A DNA stretch of 64,000 nucleotides from a virus: positions 1 through 64,000 of the IMG/VR virus record IMGVR_UViG_3300047496_000430. One strand, 5' to 3'. The notes below the pieces were generated by a model, which made no database searches, was not told the DNA's origin, and saw only the letters and a program-made list of their open reading frames with translations. Numbering within the stretch: the stretch's first letter is position 1; each line of letters opens with the position of its first letter. Both the position numbers and the translations under genes were made by a program. Below are positions 7,084 through 14,115 of this stretch, piece by piece.

Positions 7084-8403
7084 TCAGGGACCGACCTTCT
7101 TGTGCTTGATGTCCACCGCGTCGAAGAGTTCGAGCGAAGTGCGGATGCGATAGTCATGGAAGTACTGCACCTCCTGGACGCCGCCGAGGTTGATGAGGAG
7201 CTTCGCGCAGTTATGTGCTATGATGCGGGAAGCACCGGCATGATACCAACCACCGCCGGTCTGGAGGTTGTAGACGTGGCCAGACCAACGATAGCGCTCG
7301 ACGTGAACGACCTCATCCAACGCTATCTGGCAGGGGAAGACACCGCTCAGCTCGCGGCGGCGTGCGGCGTTTCCACGGCCACCATCGGAAACCGTCTCCG
7401 CCCACACGGGGTTCTCCGCGAGCGCGGTGAGGGTGGCGCTGCTTACCTGCGCACTCGCCGCATCCCACTCCCGGTACAGGAGGTCATTGCAGCGTATGAA
7501 CGCGGTGAGTCCATCAGTGCTCTGGCCATCCGGTACAACGTAGACCGCACGGCCATCAAGCTCCGCCTGCGCGAAGCTGGTCTCCTTATCAAGGAGAGCG
7601 TGTCGGGTGCTATTGCGCGCGCGTTGCAGAACGAACGCCATCCGACACGGACCGGAACCGGCGAGCGCTGGCTGTGCGATGAGCTGCTCAGGGCCGGGCT
7701 TCCCGTCGTTCTCCAAGGGGCCATCGACCACTACAACGTCGATGTCCGTATCGGGCAGACCGTCGCCGTGGAACTGATGACGTGCGCCGGGACGCCGTAC
7801 CGAGAAGCCCGTGCGCATCAACGACTCAAACACCTTCTCAATCGGCTGACCCTCCTCGTGGTCCGCGCCACCGGCGCCCATCCACTCACCCCCAACGGTG
7901 TGCAGAAGGTGGTCGCCCTCGCACAGCAGCTCTACGGGAGAGAACCCGCGCCCAAGGGTGAGTACTGGGTGGTTCGGGGTGACGGCGAACTCGCCATTGC
8001 GGGTGATGACCCGCACCATCGGGCCCTCGTACCAGCGCCGGTACGCGCGTTGAATAGGCGACGGGCTCGAGACCAGCGTGCCTGACGGAAAGCAGTTCAC
8101 GCAGGGCAAGTGCGTAGCGAAGACAATCTTCTTCGTCTCGCGCGGCACGTCGCAGTTCACGACCGCGTTCGCCTCGGCGTGAATGCAGCCACAAGCTCCC
8201 GGCGTATCGGAGTCACAGCGGTTCGGAAGACCCGACGCGTTGCCGTTGAACCCGACTGCGATGACCTTGCGAAAGTCTGGCGTTGTGATGGCACAGCCAA
8301 CCTGCATGAGCTCGCCCTTGGAGTTGGTACGGCTGCAGGTTGAGCGCTCTGCCATACTGCGGGCGAGGCGCATGTAGATTTCTTCGAACGTCGGCCTGTC
8401 CAT
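7084..8403 (-). CDS. dCMP deaminase interrupted by an intein (439-aa precursor, 144-aa spliced enzyme)
   Basis: The extein has the cytidine/dCMP deaminase zinc site: H75-A-E77 (CIHAEAN) and PC101-V-N-C, deaminating dCMP to dUMP for dTMP synthesis. The chain is broken exactly before the second Cys of the PCxxC motif by a 295-residue insertion (residues 104-398), then resumes CAKLLINLGG. Spliced, it is 144 residues, a usual size for phage dCMP deaminases. The precursor cannot have a proper zinc site, so activity should depend on splicing. The start overlaps the upstream stop as TGATG. It is followed by an unknown gene and the dNMP kinase. Confidence 0.9.
   Translation of the reverse strand: MDRPTFEEIYMRLARSMAERSTCSRTNSKGELMQVGCAITTPDFRKVIAVGFNGNASGLPNRCDSDTPGACGCIHAEANAVVNCDVPRETKKIVFATHLPCVNCFPSGTLVSSPSPIQRAYRRWYEGPMVRVITRNGEFAVTPNHPVLTLGRGFSPVELLCEGDHLLHTVGGEWMGAGGADHEEGQPIEKVFESLMRTGFSVRRPGARHQFHGDGLPDTDIDVVVVDGPLENDGKPGPEQLIAQPALAGSGPCRMAFVLQRARNSTRHALLDKETSFAQAELDGRAVYVVPDGQSTDGLTAFIRCNDLLYREWDAASAQVSSATLTALAENPVWAETVSDGGRGNAARRRELSGVFPCQIALDEVVHVERYRWSGHVYNLQTGGGWYHAGASRIIAHNCAKLLINLGGVQEVQYFHDYRIRTSLELFDAVDIKHKKVGP
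7210..8094 (-). mobile_element. Intein in dCMP deaminase (295 aa, all splicing residues present)
   Basis: Block A begins CFPSGTLVSS (Cys1). Block B has T-P-N-H (precursor residues 142-145) in GEFAVTPNHPVLT. A GFSPVELLCEGDHLL segment matches the usual 'wv.a.eL..GD' region. Block F is GHVYNLQTGGGWYHAG, and block G ends R-I-I-A-H-N followed by Cys+1. Thus Cys1, the TxxH pair, the penultimate His, the terminal Asn and Cys+1 are all there and protein splicing should work. The middle (about residues 175-365) has no recognised LAGLIDADG or HNH domain in this frame; instead the opposite strand carries an endonuclease-like gene. Confidence 0.9.
7240..8085 (+). CDS. Putative homing endonuclease encoded antisense inside the intein (281 aa)
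   Basis: On the strand opposite the intein, ATG 7240 (GGGAAG seven bases upstream) to TGA 8085 encodes two helix-turn-helix units (residues 23-58, GVSTATIGNRL, and 78-114, YNVDRTAIKLRL), then a restriction-endonuclease-like core with E142 (TGTGERWLCDELL), D168 (HYNVDVRIG) and E178 (QTVAVELM), the order seen in Vsr/DUF559-type PD-(D/E)xK nucleases. An in-frame ATG at 7213 is possible, but its ribosome site would lie in the extein. The whole gene fits inside the intein borders 7210-8094. Probable job: cutting intein-less alleles. Function is inferred from domain order. Confidence 0.75.
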   Translation: MIPTTAGLEVVDVARPTIALDVNDLIQRYLAGEDTAQLAAACGVSTATIGNRLRPHGVLRERGEGGAAYLRTRRIPLPVQEVIAAYERGESISALAIRYNVDRTAIKLRLREAGLLIKESVSGAIARALQNERHPTRTGTGERWLCDELLRAGLPVVLQGAIDHYNVDVRIGQTVAVELMTCAGTPYREARAHQRLKHLLNRLTLLVVRATGAHPLTPNGVQKVVALAQQLYGREPAPKGEYWVVRGDGELAIAGDDPHHRALVPAPVRALNRRRARDQRA

Positions 8404-8708
8404 CAGAGAACTCCCCTCTGTTCCAACACTTCACGGATGACACCACGCGCGTACTCGCAGGCGCGCTTCTGGACTGCTCGTGCTTGCGGACTGCCGCGAT
8501 GGGTGACCCCGAACACGAACGCGCAGGTGAACTCCTTCACGAAGGTCTTCTCCCCGTTGGGCGTGCGCCACAGCAGCTGCAGGCCGAACTCACCACCAGG
8601 GCGGGGCAAGAAGACAACACTCTCCGCGCCCGTAGACCGCTGGATGACAGACGTCCATCCCGTCAGCTGCCCACGAAGTCCTTGGAGAAGTGCTTCGTCT
8701 CGCGTCAT
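8403..8708 (-). CDS. Hypothetical protein (101 aa)
   Basis: A small protein with a beta-rich middle (SVVFLPRPGGEFGLQLLWRT) and a helical Arg-rich C-terminus. The ATG at 8708 has GGAAAG just upstream, inside the 5' end of the divergent gene at 8718. Its stop overlaps the dCMP deaminase start (TGATG). It is the first gene of the minus-strand unit that leads into nucleotide metabolism. No family recognised. Confidence 0.7.
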   Translation of the reverse strand: MTRDEALLQGLRGQLTGWTSVIQRSTGAESVVFLPRPGGEFGLQLLWRTPNGEKTFVKEFTCAFVFGVTHRGSPQARAVQKRACEYARGVIREVLEQRGVL

Positions 8709-8717
8709 AGTCTTTCC

Positions 8718-9158
8718 ATGTCCGACCCGACGTACTTCTCCTCAGAGCGCTTCATCTTCGACGACCTCGCCAAGCGCGCGGAGCGGATGGTGGAGGAAGT
8801 ACGCGCGCAGTGGCGAGAGAAGCAGCGCATCACCAACTGCTGCATCACCTGGCCCGCCGAGGTGCTCAAGGACGATGCGGGACGGGAGATTCAGGACGCG
8901 GTCTACTGCGTACTCCCCCCAGGAGAAGAACAAGAGGCACTACGCAGGATGGTCGAAAGGACCAAGGCCTACGCCCTGGTCCTCATCGAACAGAAGAAGG
9001 ACGAACTGCGCGTCCTCTTCGAGAGTCATCACGGCGCGCGCGCCTGGCTCATCCCACTGGAACTTCACGGGGATGTGCGTGTGCCGGGCGCGACGCGCGT
9101 GACAGAGAATGCCGAGTGCGTGGGGCTCTTGTGGAAGCCCGCACGCGGCTCAGCCTAA
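8718..9158 (+). CDS. Hypothetical protein on plus-strand island (146 aa)
   Basis: Starts MSDPTYFSSERFIFDDLAKR, only nine bases from the start of the divergent gene at 8708, with no ribosome-binding site in between, so a leaderless message or a different start is possible. The sequence is protein-like: a helical N-terminus, a Cys pair (ITNCCITWP) and a beta-rich C-terminus ending in a WKPARGSA tail. It ends in a shared CTAA stop with the convergent gene 9155-10027. Function unknown. Confidence 0.65.
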   Translation: MSDPTYFSSERFIFDDLAKRAERMVEEVRAQWREKQRITNCCITWPAEVLKDDAGREIQDAVYCVLPPGEEQEALRRMVERTKAYALVLIEQKKDELRVLFESHHGARAWLIPLELHGDVRVPGATRVTENAECVGLLWKPARGSA

Positions 9159-10027
9159 CCGCCGTTGCCCGTTGCCGGCACAGTGGCTGCAGGCGCGAGC
9201 CCGTTCGAGCGCAGAGCCGCATTGGCGCTGCGACGAATCAGCGCCGACTGCGGGTCGCCGTCGTCGTCATCTTCGACCGTCTCCGGCACTTCGATGCGCG
9301 GCGTTTCCGGCGTCGACGCCGCAGCCACGACGTGTGACTTCTTGGTGCTCGCTTCCGACGTCACCGTCGGTGCTGCGGTCTTCGGCGCGGTGGGCAGCGT
9401 CACCGGCGCCTTCAAGGACTTCTCCACTCCGCGCGCGACCTCCGACGGTGGAATCGCCGCGTACTCCTGGAATGCAAAGAACAGCGCACGGTTGTAGGCC
9501 GTCTGCTCGAGAGAGCTGAGCGCGCGAACGTTCGGGTCGTCGTGATTGAGCGCTTGGCGGAAGTTCGAGATGACCATCAGCGTCGCCGTCGTCAACGACT
9601 CGTCAGAGGCCTGGAGGAGCCCGCTCGTCGCCACGATGCCGGTGACAGATGGAGTGCGCGCCGCCTTCTTGGTCTTCGGCACGCCAACGATGTCGGGTGC
9701 CTTGGCCGCGACCTTCTTCGCCTCTGCTTTGGCGGCTTTCTTGGCCGGCGGCTTGGCAGCTGCCTTCTTCGGAGCACTTGCGCTCTTCTCTGCCGCCTTC
9801 GCGCCCTTCTTGGCAGCCTTCTTCGATGGCTTGGCCTTGGTCGCCTTCGGCGCCGCGGCTTCGACCTCGAAGTGCTTGTTGATGGCCTTGTGCGCTTTCT
9901 CTTTCTCTTCCGCGCTGAAGCTCGCCTTGCCCACCGCACGACGTGCCCCGGGGACACCGCCCTCGGCGTAACGGCCAGAGGCCAGAGCTTCTTTGAATCG
10001 GTCGAACGTCAGCTTCTCGTATTGCAT
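9155..10027 (-). CDS. Lysine/alanine-rich histone H1-like protein (290 aa)
   Basis: Residues 1-50 look folded (YEKLTFDRFKEALASGRYAEGG). Residues 55-125 are an Ala/Lys/Pro-rich repeat tract (AAKK, KKAAAKPPAKKAAKAEAKK) like histone H1 tails or bacterial H1-like proteins. Residues 130-200 look helical and folded, and the C-terminus is Thr/Pro/Ala-rich with an acidic patch (VEDDDDGD). The basic tract suggests DNA binding, perhaps genome packing or nucleoid effects, but low-complexity composition alone cannot prove that. A short 84-base space separates it from the next gene. Confidence 0.75.
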   Translation of the reverse strand: MQYEKLTFDRFKEALASGRYAEGGVPGARRAVGKASFSAEEKEKAHKAINKHFEVEAAAPKATKAKPSKKAAKKGAKAAEKSASAPKKAAAKPPAKKAAKAEAKKVAAKAPDIVGVPKTKKAARTPSVTGIVATSGLLQASDESLTTATLMVISNFRQALNHDDPNVRALSSLEQTAYNRALFFAFQEYAAIPPSEVARGVEKSLKAPVTLPTAPKTAAPTVTSEASTKKSHVVAAASTPETPRIEVPETVEDDDDGDPQSALIRRSANAALRSNGLAPAATVPATGNGG

Positions 10028-10111
10028 GGTCCGGGTCTCCTGTTGCAGCGTGCGGCGTGCGCGCAGCGTGTCTTGTAGTCAGAACGAGAAGTACTACTTC
10101 TTCTCTCGAAG

Positions 10112-10279
10112 TCAATAGTTCTTCCAGTACAAGACGCCAGATAGACCGCCCACACCACAGACCGCCGCAAGTAGCAAGACAATCCAACGCTCCTGGTCTC
10201 CCGCACCGATGGAAATAAGCAGCAGACCGAGCGCTCCGAGCACCAGACCTACGCACGCGCGAACAGCAAGCAGACGCAT
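10112..10279 (-). CDS. Small membrane protein, two transmembrane helices (55 aa)
   Basis: Start at ATG 10279, with GGAGGAG three bases upstream. Two hydrophobic segments (ACVGLVLGALGLLLISI and WIVLLLAAVCGVGGLSGVLY) separated by a charged turn (GDQER) make a helical hairpin. Size and topology fit a small holin or another inner-membrane phage protein. Position next to a lipoprotein and protease on the opposite strand would suit lysis, but there is no direct evidence. Confidence 0.65.
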   Translation of the reverse strand: MRLLAVRACVGLVLGALGLLLISIGAGDQERWIVLLLAAVCGVGGLSGVLYWKNY

Positions 10280-10387
10280 GTTCTCCTCCGCGAGTCTTGT
10301 CCCAGAAATCAACCGGTGGTTGAAGGCACAAGAACACCGAACAAGCACCGCTTGCTCACGACGCGGAGTACGTGGAGAATCCCGCGC

Positions 10388-10804
10388 ATGCGGATACTAC
10401 CCCTCCTCCTCACCACCGTGCTGTGTGGCGCCTTCATCGGATGCCCGCACAGCGGACCTCAACCCCAACCTCCAGCGCCGGACGCGTCTGACGCATGCGT
10501 CAACGAGGCCGGAGCCTCACTCACCGCCACGTCACCCTGCATCTGCAGCTGCGACGCGGGAGCAGACAGCGGCGTCGATGCGCACGTCGACAGCGGCGCA
10601 CCCAAAGACATCTGCGCAGCGGCAGAAGCAAAACTTCTGACGCTCCAATGCAAGGACCCTCGCGGTCGTCTCCTCGGCGGCCCGAACCTCAGCGGGACGA
10701 AGTGGGCAGACATCTGTCGCGACGTGACGGCAGGGCAAGCCGACATGAAACCTGGCTGTATCTCGGTGGCGAAGTCCTGCACGGAGGTCGAAGCATGTCG
10801 CTGA
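10388..10804 (+). CDS. Cys-rich lipoprotein (138 aa)
   Basis: Start at ATG 10388 with TGGAG ten bases upstream. The N-terminus MRILPLLLTTVLCGAFIGC has a short basic start, a hydrophobic core and a lipobox-like end with Cys19 as the lipidation site. The mature part is Pro-rich, then Cys-rich (CICSCDAG and more), which suggests disulfides outside the cytoplasm. It overlaps the following protease gene by 10 bases, so they form a unit. It could be an outer-membrane anchored partner of the protease or a lysis/exclusion lipoprotein; both are inference. Confidence 0.75.
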   Translation: MRILPLLLTTVLCGAFIGCPHSGPQPQPPAPDASDACVNEAGASLTATSPCICSCDAGADSGVDAHVDSGAPKDICAAAEAKLLTLQCKDPRGRLLGGPNLSGTKWADICRDVTAGQADMKPGCISVAKSCTEVEACR

Positions 10805-11649
10805 TTCACATGCCCGTGAAGGGCTACTTGCCTGATGCCGACATGCCCGACCACATCAAGGCGGGCCTGGGACCGGTGACTCCGTTCTCGGTCGCACACC
10901 GCACCTTCGTGTCGATGGCGACATCGCGCGCGCAGGCGGGCACGGACTACGACATCCCCAACGAGCCAGCGGTCTACGACCAGCTCGACATCGGCGCGTG
11001 CGTCCTGAACGCGGCGACTGGCGCCCTCAACATGATTCTCGCCGTCGAGGGGAAGCCGACAGAGATGCTCGCGCGTCTCTTCCTCTACTTCCTCTGCCGC
11101 TCGGCGATGGGCACACTCGACCAGGACTCGGGCACATACACACACCTCGCCGTCGAACGTATCGGCCGCATCGGCATTTGCGAGGAGCGCTTCTGGCCCT
11201 ACGGCGACTCGACCTTCCTCGACGCCAATGGTCACGCCGTACGCCCCGCACCAGAGTGCTGGCCCGAAGCAAGCGACAACCGCGCGAAGAACTGGTTCAA
11301 CATCCAGGACCCGAGCAACGCGTCGCAGCCGAGCCGTCTGGACCAGATGGAAGCGTCCATTCGCGCAGACCATCCCATCATCTTCGGCTCCTCGGTCGAC
11401 AGCGCCATCCAGAACTACCAAGCCGGCCAAGTTCTTGGCATCCCGAATGTGAACGCCCTCATCGGAGGACACTCGATGGTGTTCACCGGCATTCGCTACA
11501 TCGACGGCCAGCGCTGCTGGCGCGTGCGCAACTCGTGGGGCAGCGCCTACGGCGACAACGGTCACCTGCTCATCAACGACGCCTGGGCTTCCTGGGCTGC
11601 GCTCAACGACCTCTGGGTCATCACCCGCTCGAACCAGCTCCTCTTCTGA
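10795..11649 (+). CDS. Papain-like (C1A family) cysteine peptidase (284 aa)
   Basis: The catalytic pattern of papain-type peptidases is visible: Q63 and C69 (QLDIGACVLNAA), H226 (IGGHSMVFTGI) and N246 in RVRNSWGSAYGDNG, the well-known Asn-Ser-Trp-Gly segment. Length suits the catalytic domain with a short N-terminal stretch and no clear signal peptide. GGAGG lies seven bases before the ATG. It overlaps the lipoprotein gene by 10 bases. Phage C1A peptidases are uncommon; the substrate (host protein, virion protein or peptidoglycan-linked peptide) is unknown. Confidence 0.85.
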   Translation: MSLIHMPVKGYLPDADMPDHIKAGLGPVTPFSVAHRTFVSMATSRAQAGTDYDIPNEPAVYDQLDIGACVLNAATGALNMILAVEGKPTEMLARLFLYFLCRSAMGTLDQDSGTYTHLAVERIGRIGICEERFWPYGDSTFLDANGHAVRPAPECWPEASDNRAKNWFNIQDPSNASQPSRLDQMEASIRADHPIIFGSSVDSAIQNYQAGQVLGIPNVNALIGGHSMVFTGIRYIDGQRCWRVRNSWGSAYGDNGHLLINDAWASWAALNDLWVITRSNQLLF

Positions 11650-11668
11650 CAGAAGAGAGCGCGAACCG

Positions 11669-11704
11669 CGAAGCCGTCCTCACAAGGGGCGGCTTCGTTC
11701 ATTT
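11669..11704 (+). terminator. Probable terminator after cysteine peptidase
   Basis: CGAAGCCG (11669-11676) pairs perfectly with CGGCTTCG (11690-11697) around a 13-base loop, followed by TTCATTTT. The T-tract is broken, so termination may be partial. It sits between the peptidase stop and the ATG at 11712. Confidence 0.5.
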
Positions 11705-11711
11705 TGGAGCC

Positions 11712-12587
11712 ATGGACTACGACGAAGCCATCTTCGAACTGACGCACAAGCGAACGAAGAAACCGCTGCAGGAACGAAAGCTCTGCAACAAGACACACCT
11801 CGAACGCACCCTCGCCAGTGCGCGCGACCTGGAAGGCGACGACGAGACCGTGGTCTACGTGAACCTGGTCGTCTTCGGCAACCGCATCATGCAGTGGCGC
11901 CCCAACGGCAACATCATCGTCAGCAGCGGCAACTGGCACACACGCACGACCATTGAACGCTTCCAGCGCTACTTGCCCCACAACTTTCGCCTACGCCCCA
12001 GCAAGAACTACTGGCAACTGCACACGCCGAACTACGGCATCGTGCCCTGGACCGACGGGATGGTGGTGTCCGCCGAGGGTAAGCGCCTCGACATGCCGGC
12101 AGGCCTTGAGGACGTCGACGGACTCACCCTCCTCAACAAGACGCGCGCCTTTGTCGAGAACCTGGTCGAAGAGCTCGCACGGCGCAAGTTCTCGCTCGAG
12201 GCCACGCATGCACCGGGCGGCACGCCAGACTGTCACCTCTGCCACGTGAACGACCTGGATGCCTCACACCTGTGGAAGCACGTGCTCGAGGAGAAGGCGA
12301 ACGCGTGGTTCTTACAGCGACTGTTCGAAGCCGATGGCACTCGGCACCGACCTGCGCGCATCAGCGACCCACGCTTCCGCCAAGAGCTGCTTGCCTCCTG
12401 CTGGTCTGAGAATGCGCACCTGCACAAGGCGCCGCGCGGACGCGCTGCGCAGGTCCTTGAAACAGAACGCGTGATGCTGAACATCGTGCAGCGGAAGCTC
12501 AACCCCTGGCACTACCGCAAGGACCTGAAGACCTTCTTCACGCGGTACCTTCTCAACTGCTTCGGCTTCGAGCACTTCTACGATTGA
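11712..12587 (+). CDS. Hypothetical protein with Cys/His insert (291 aa)
   Basis: Starts at ATG 11712 with GGAG two bases upstream (tight spacing). The protein is well-behaved globular sequence, with an aromatic-rich middle (NFRLRPSKNYWQLHTPNYG) and a CHLC pair followed by HLWKH, which could bind a metal. No enzyme family recognised. It follows a terminator-like hairpin, so it may be transcribed apart from the peptidase. Confidence 0.75.
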   Translation: MDYDEAIFELTHKRTKKPLQERKLCNKTHLERTLASARDLEGDDETVVYVNLVVFGNRIMQWRPNGNIIVSSGNWHTRTTIERFQRYLPHNFRLRPSKNYWQLHTPNYGIVPWTDGMVVSAEGKRLDMPAGLEDVDGLTLLNKTRAFVENLVEELARRKFSLEATHAPGGTPDCHLCHVNDLDASHLWKHVLEEKANAWFLQRLFEADGTRHRPARISDPRFRQELLASCWSENAHLHKAPRGRAAQVLETERVMLNIVQRKLNPWHYRKDLKTFFTRYLLNCFGFEHFYD

Positions 12588-12624
12588 AGCTGCGAGTCGC
12601 AAGAAGAAGTGCCAGTATCGCCGC

Positions 12625-12984
12625 GTGCCTCCCCGTCGCGCAGGGTCACGAGAAGTTCGTGCAGAGTTCGAAGGTCCTCTGATGGAGGCCCTCGACCGTT
12701 TGACGAGCACCCTTCGAAGAGAGCAACGACGCCGCAAACAACCGCTCTCATCACGCTCAGACGTGGTGGGAGCGATTGTTTGCCACTTTTTCATTAGCCA
12801 CCGAGAAGCACTACAGGAGAGCTTGAATGAAGACGCTGTCGTCCACGAGTTCATCCAACGCCTCGCCGCAGGGAAGCCCGTCGGACTTCGTCCAAGAACA
12901 CGCTCCGCGATTCGAAGGCCTGGAGGGGCTACGGCCGCCGGCCTTCCCGAGGTTCCCAACGGTCGAAGACCTACTGGCACATGA
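12625..12984 (+). CDS. Basic helical hypothetical protein (119 aa, GTG start)
   Basis: GTG at 12625; ribosome site weak. Residues 15-80 form a charged helical region (TSTLRREQRRRKQPLSSRSD followed by a hydrophobic IVCHFFISH), which could be a small DNA-binding fold. The last 45 residues, rich in Arg, Gly and Pro, overlap gene 12827-13366 by 158 bases and read like a shadow of it. Either both genes are real with a long overlap, or the end of this one is a recent extension. Confidence 0.5.
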   Translation: MPPRRAGSREVRAEFEGPLMEALDRLTSTLRREQRRRKQPLSSRSDVVGAIVCHFFISHREALQESLNEDAVVHEFIQRLAAGKPVGLRPRTRSAIRRPGGATAAGLPEVPNGRRPTGT

Positions 12985-13366
12985 GCGTGGTGAACGTCTG
13001 CATCCGCTCCTCGAGACCGCGCCGCTTCCGCGACCTCAAGGACTCTTTGCACAGATGCTACAAGGACGCCTGGACGTGCTCGTCGACGACGTAGCGAGGA
13101 ACCCAGACCGCTACACCGAGGAGGCGCTCGCGCTCATCGCGCGTCTTGCGCAGGGACGACAAAAGGTCGAAGACCTGTCCCTCGAGGAGAGACAGGTCCT
13201 GGACCGCGCCACGCTGGACTTCGCGAAGTACATCCCGCCGAAGCCACCACCCGCACCGAAAAAGCCGCCGAAGCTGAAGCTCATCGGCGCGGACGTCGAC
13301 GGGCATCTCGGGGGTGACGCTCTCGAGCTACCCGGCGAGATGGCCTCGCACTGGTGGGAGACTTAG
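12827..13366 (+). CDS. Hypothetical protein (179 aa)
   Basis: ATG 12827 has AGGAG seven bases upstream. After a Ser-rich start the protein is helical (PTVEDLLAHERGERLHPLLE; ALALIARLAQGRQKVEDLSL), with a Pro/Lys linker (IPPKPPPAPKKPPKLKLIG) near the C-terminus. It ends in a TTAG double stop shared with the convergent structural gene 13363-14103. Function unknown. Confidence 0.7.
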   Translation: MKTLSSTSSSNASPQGSPSDFVQEHAPRFEGLEGLRPPAFPRFPTVEDLLAHERGERLHPLLETAPLPRPQGLFAQMLQGRLDVLVDDVARNPDRYTEEALALIARLAQGRQKVEDLSLEERQVLDRATLDFAKYIPPKPPPAPKKPPKLKLIGADVDGHLGGDALELPGEMASHWWET

Positions 13367-14103
13367 GCGTCTGCCACCAAGCTCGCGTCGTACGGATAGA
13401 CGATGGCGTAGTTGTGTGCACCATTCGGTGCTGTCGCCGGGGTGTACGCACCGTTCGGCGCGTTGGTTGCCGGCGAGGTGAAGACCCCCGTGACCGGTGC
13501 GATGGCTGCCCCGTCCATGACTTCGATGTCCGGCGCTGCCGTCGCCAAGCCAGCGAGAGAAATCGGCAGCTGGGAGAGCCCCAGGACCGCGCCGATGCCG
13601 ACGTCGATGAGGCAGTCCACGCCGCCGTTGCCTGCGCCGAGGACGACGCTGGTGACCTTTGAGAAGCACTTCGCACCGTCGACATATCCCGCGACGGCGG
13701 CGGGCGTGAGGGTCTCGCTGATGGCGTCACCGTTGACATCGACGCCGCTGACGACGATGGACGTCGGCGCGTGCGCCGGCGTAACTCCGCTCGTCGTTAC
13801 ACGCACGTTGCGCGGCACGGCCATCTTCGCAGAACCGGTCGTGCCTGTGAGGGACGAGTATGTGTAGCTCGTCGTCGCGACACCCGGAGCGACCGCATTG
13901 AGGATGACCGCGGCCGTTGCTGCCGGAGGAGCCGTCATCTGCTCGACGGTGCGCGTGTACAGCGGCGCGAGCGACTTGGCGACGTCCCGACGTAGGTCGG
14001 CGATTTCACCGCTCTGGCCGTGCGAGCCTTGCGCGAGATGGGGAAAGTTGGGCGCGTCCTTCGCGAACAGGCCAGAACCGTACTTCGAGGCGGGCGTGGT
14101 CAT
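13363..14103 (-). CDS. Virion surface/fibre-like protein (246 aa)
   Basis: Rich in Ala, Thr, Val, Gly and Ser, with repeated beta-strand-like stretches (ATTSYTYSSLTGTTGSAKM; GISETL-like and GVFTSPATNAPNGAYTPAT), as in head-fibre, decoration and short-tail proteins. It is the last of the run of virion genes that begins with the sheath. The first 50 residues are polar and helical and may be the attachment part. No specific family recognised. Confidence 0.65.
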   Translation of the reverse strand: MTTPASKYGSGLFAKDAPNFPHLAQGSHGQSGEIADLRRDVAKSLAPLYTRTVEQMTAPPAATAAVILNAVAPGVATTSYTYSSLTGTTGSAKMAVPRNVRVTTSGVTPAHAPTSIVVSGVDVNGDAISETLTPAAVAGYVDGAKCFSKVTSVVLGAGNGGVDCLIDVGIGAVLGLSQLPISLAGLATAAPDIEVMDGAAIAPVTGVFTSPATNAPNGAYTPATAPNGAHNYAIVYPYDASLVADA

Positions 14104-14115
14104 CGTTGTGTCTCC

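Noticed and set aside
6820-7212. Upstream extension of the antisense endonuclease frame
   Set aside because: The frame is open back to 6820, but this part is antisense to gene 6670-7065 and the deaminase C-terminal extein, looks like shadow sequence, and lies outside the intein.
10086-10118. Possible sigma-70-like promoter (TTGACT, 16-base spacer, TACTTC) before gene 9155-10027
   Set aside because: The -10 half matches poorly and the -35 half is inside a stop codon; too weak to list.
10459-11565. 368-codon open frame on the minus strand
   Set aside because: Antisense to the cysteine peptidase and lipoprotein, both of which have clear motifs.
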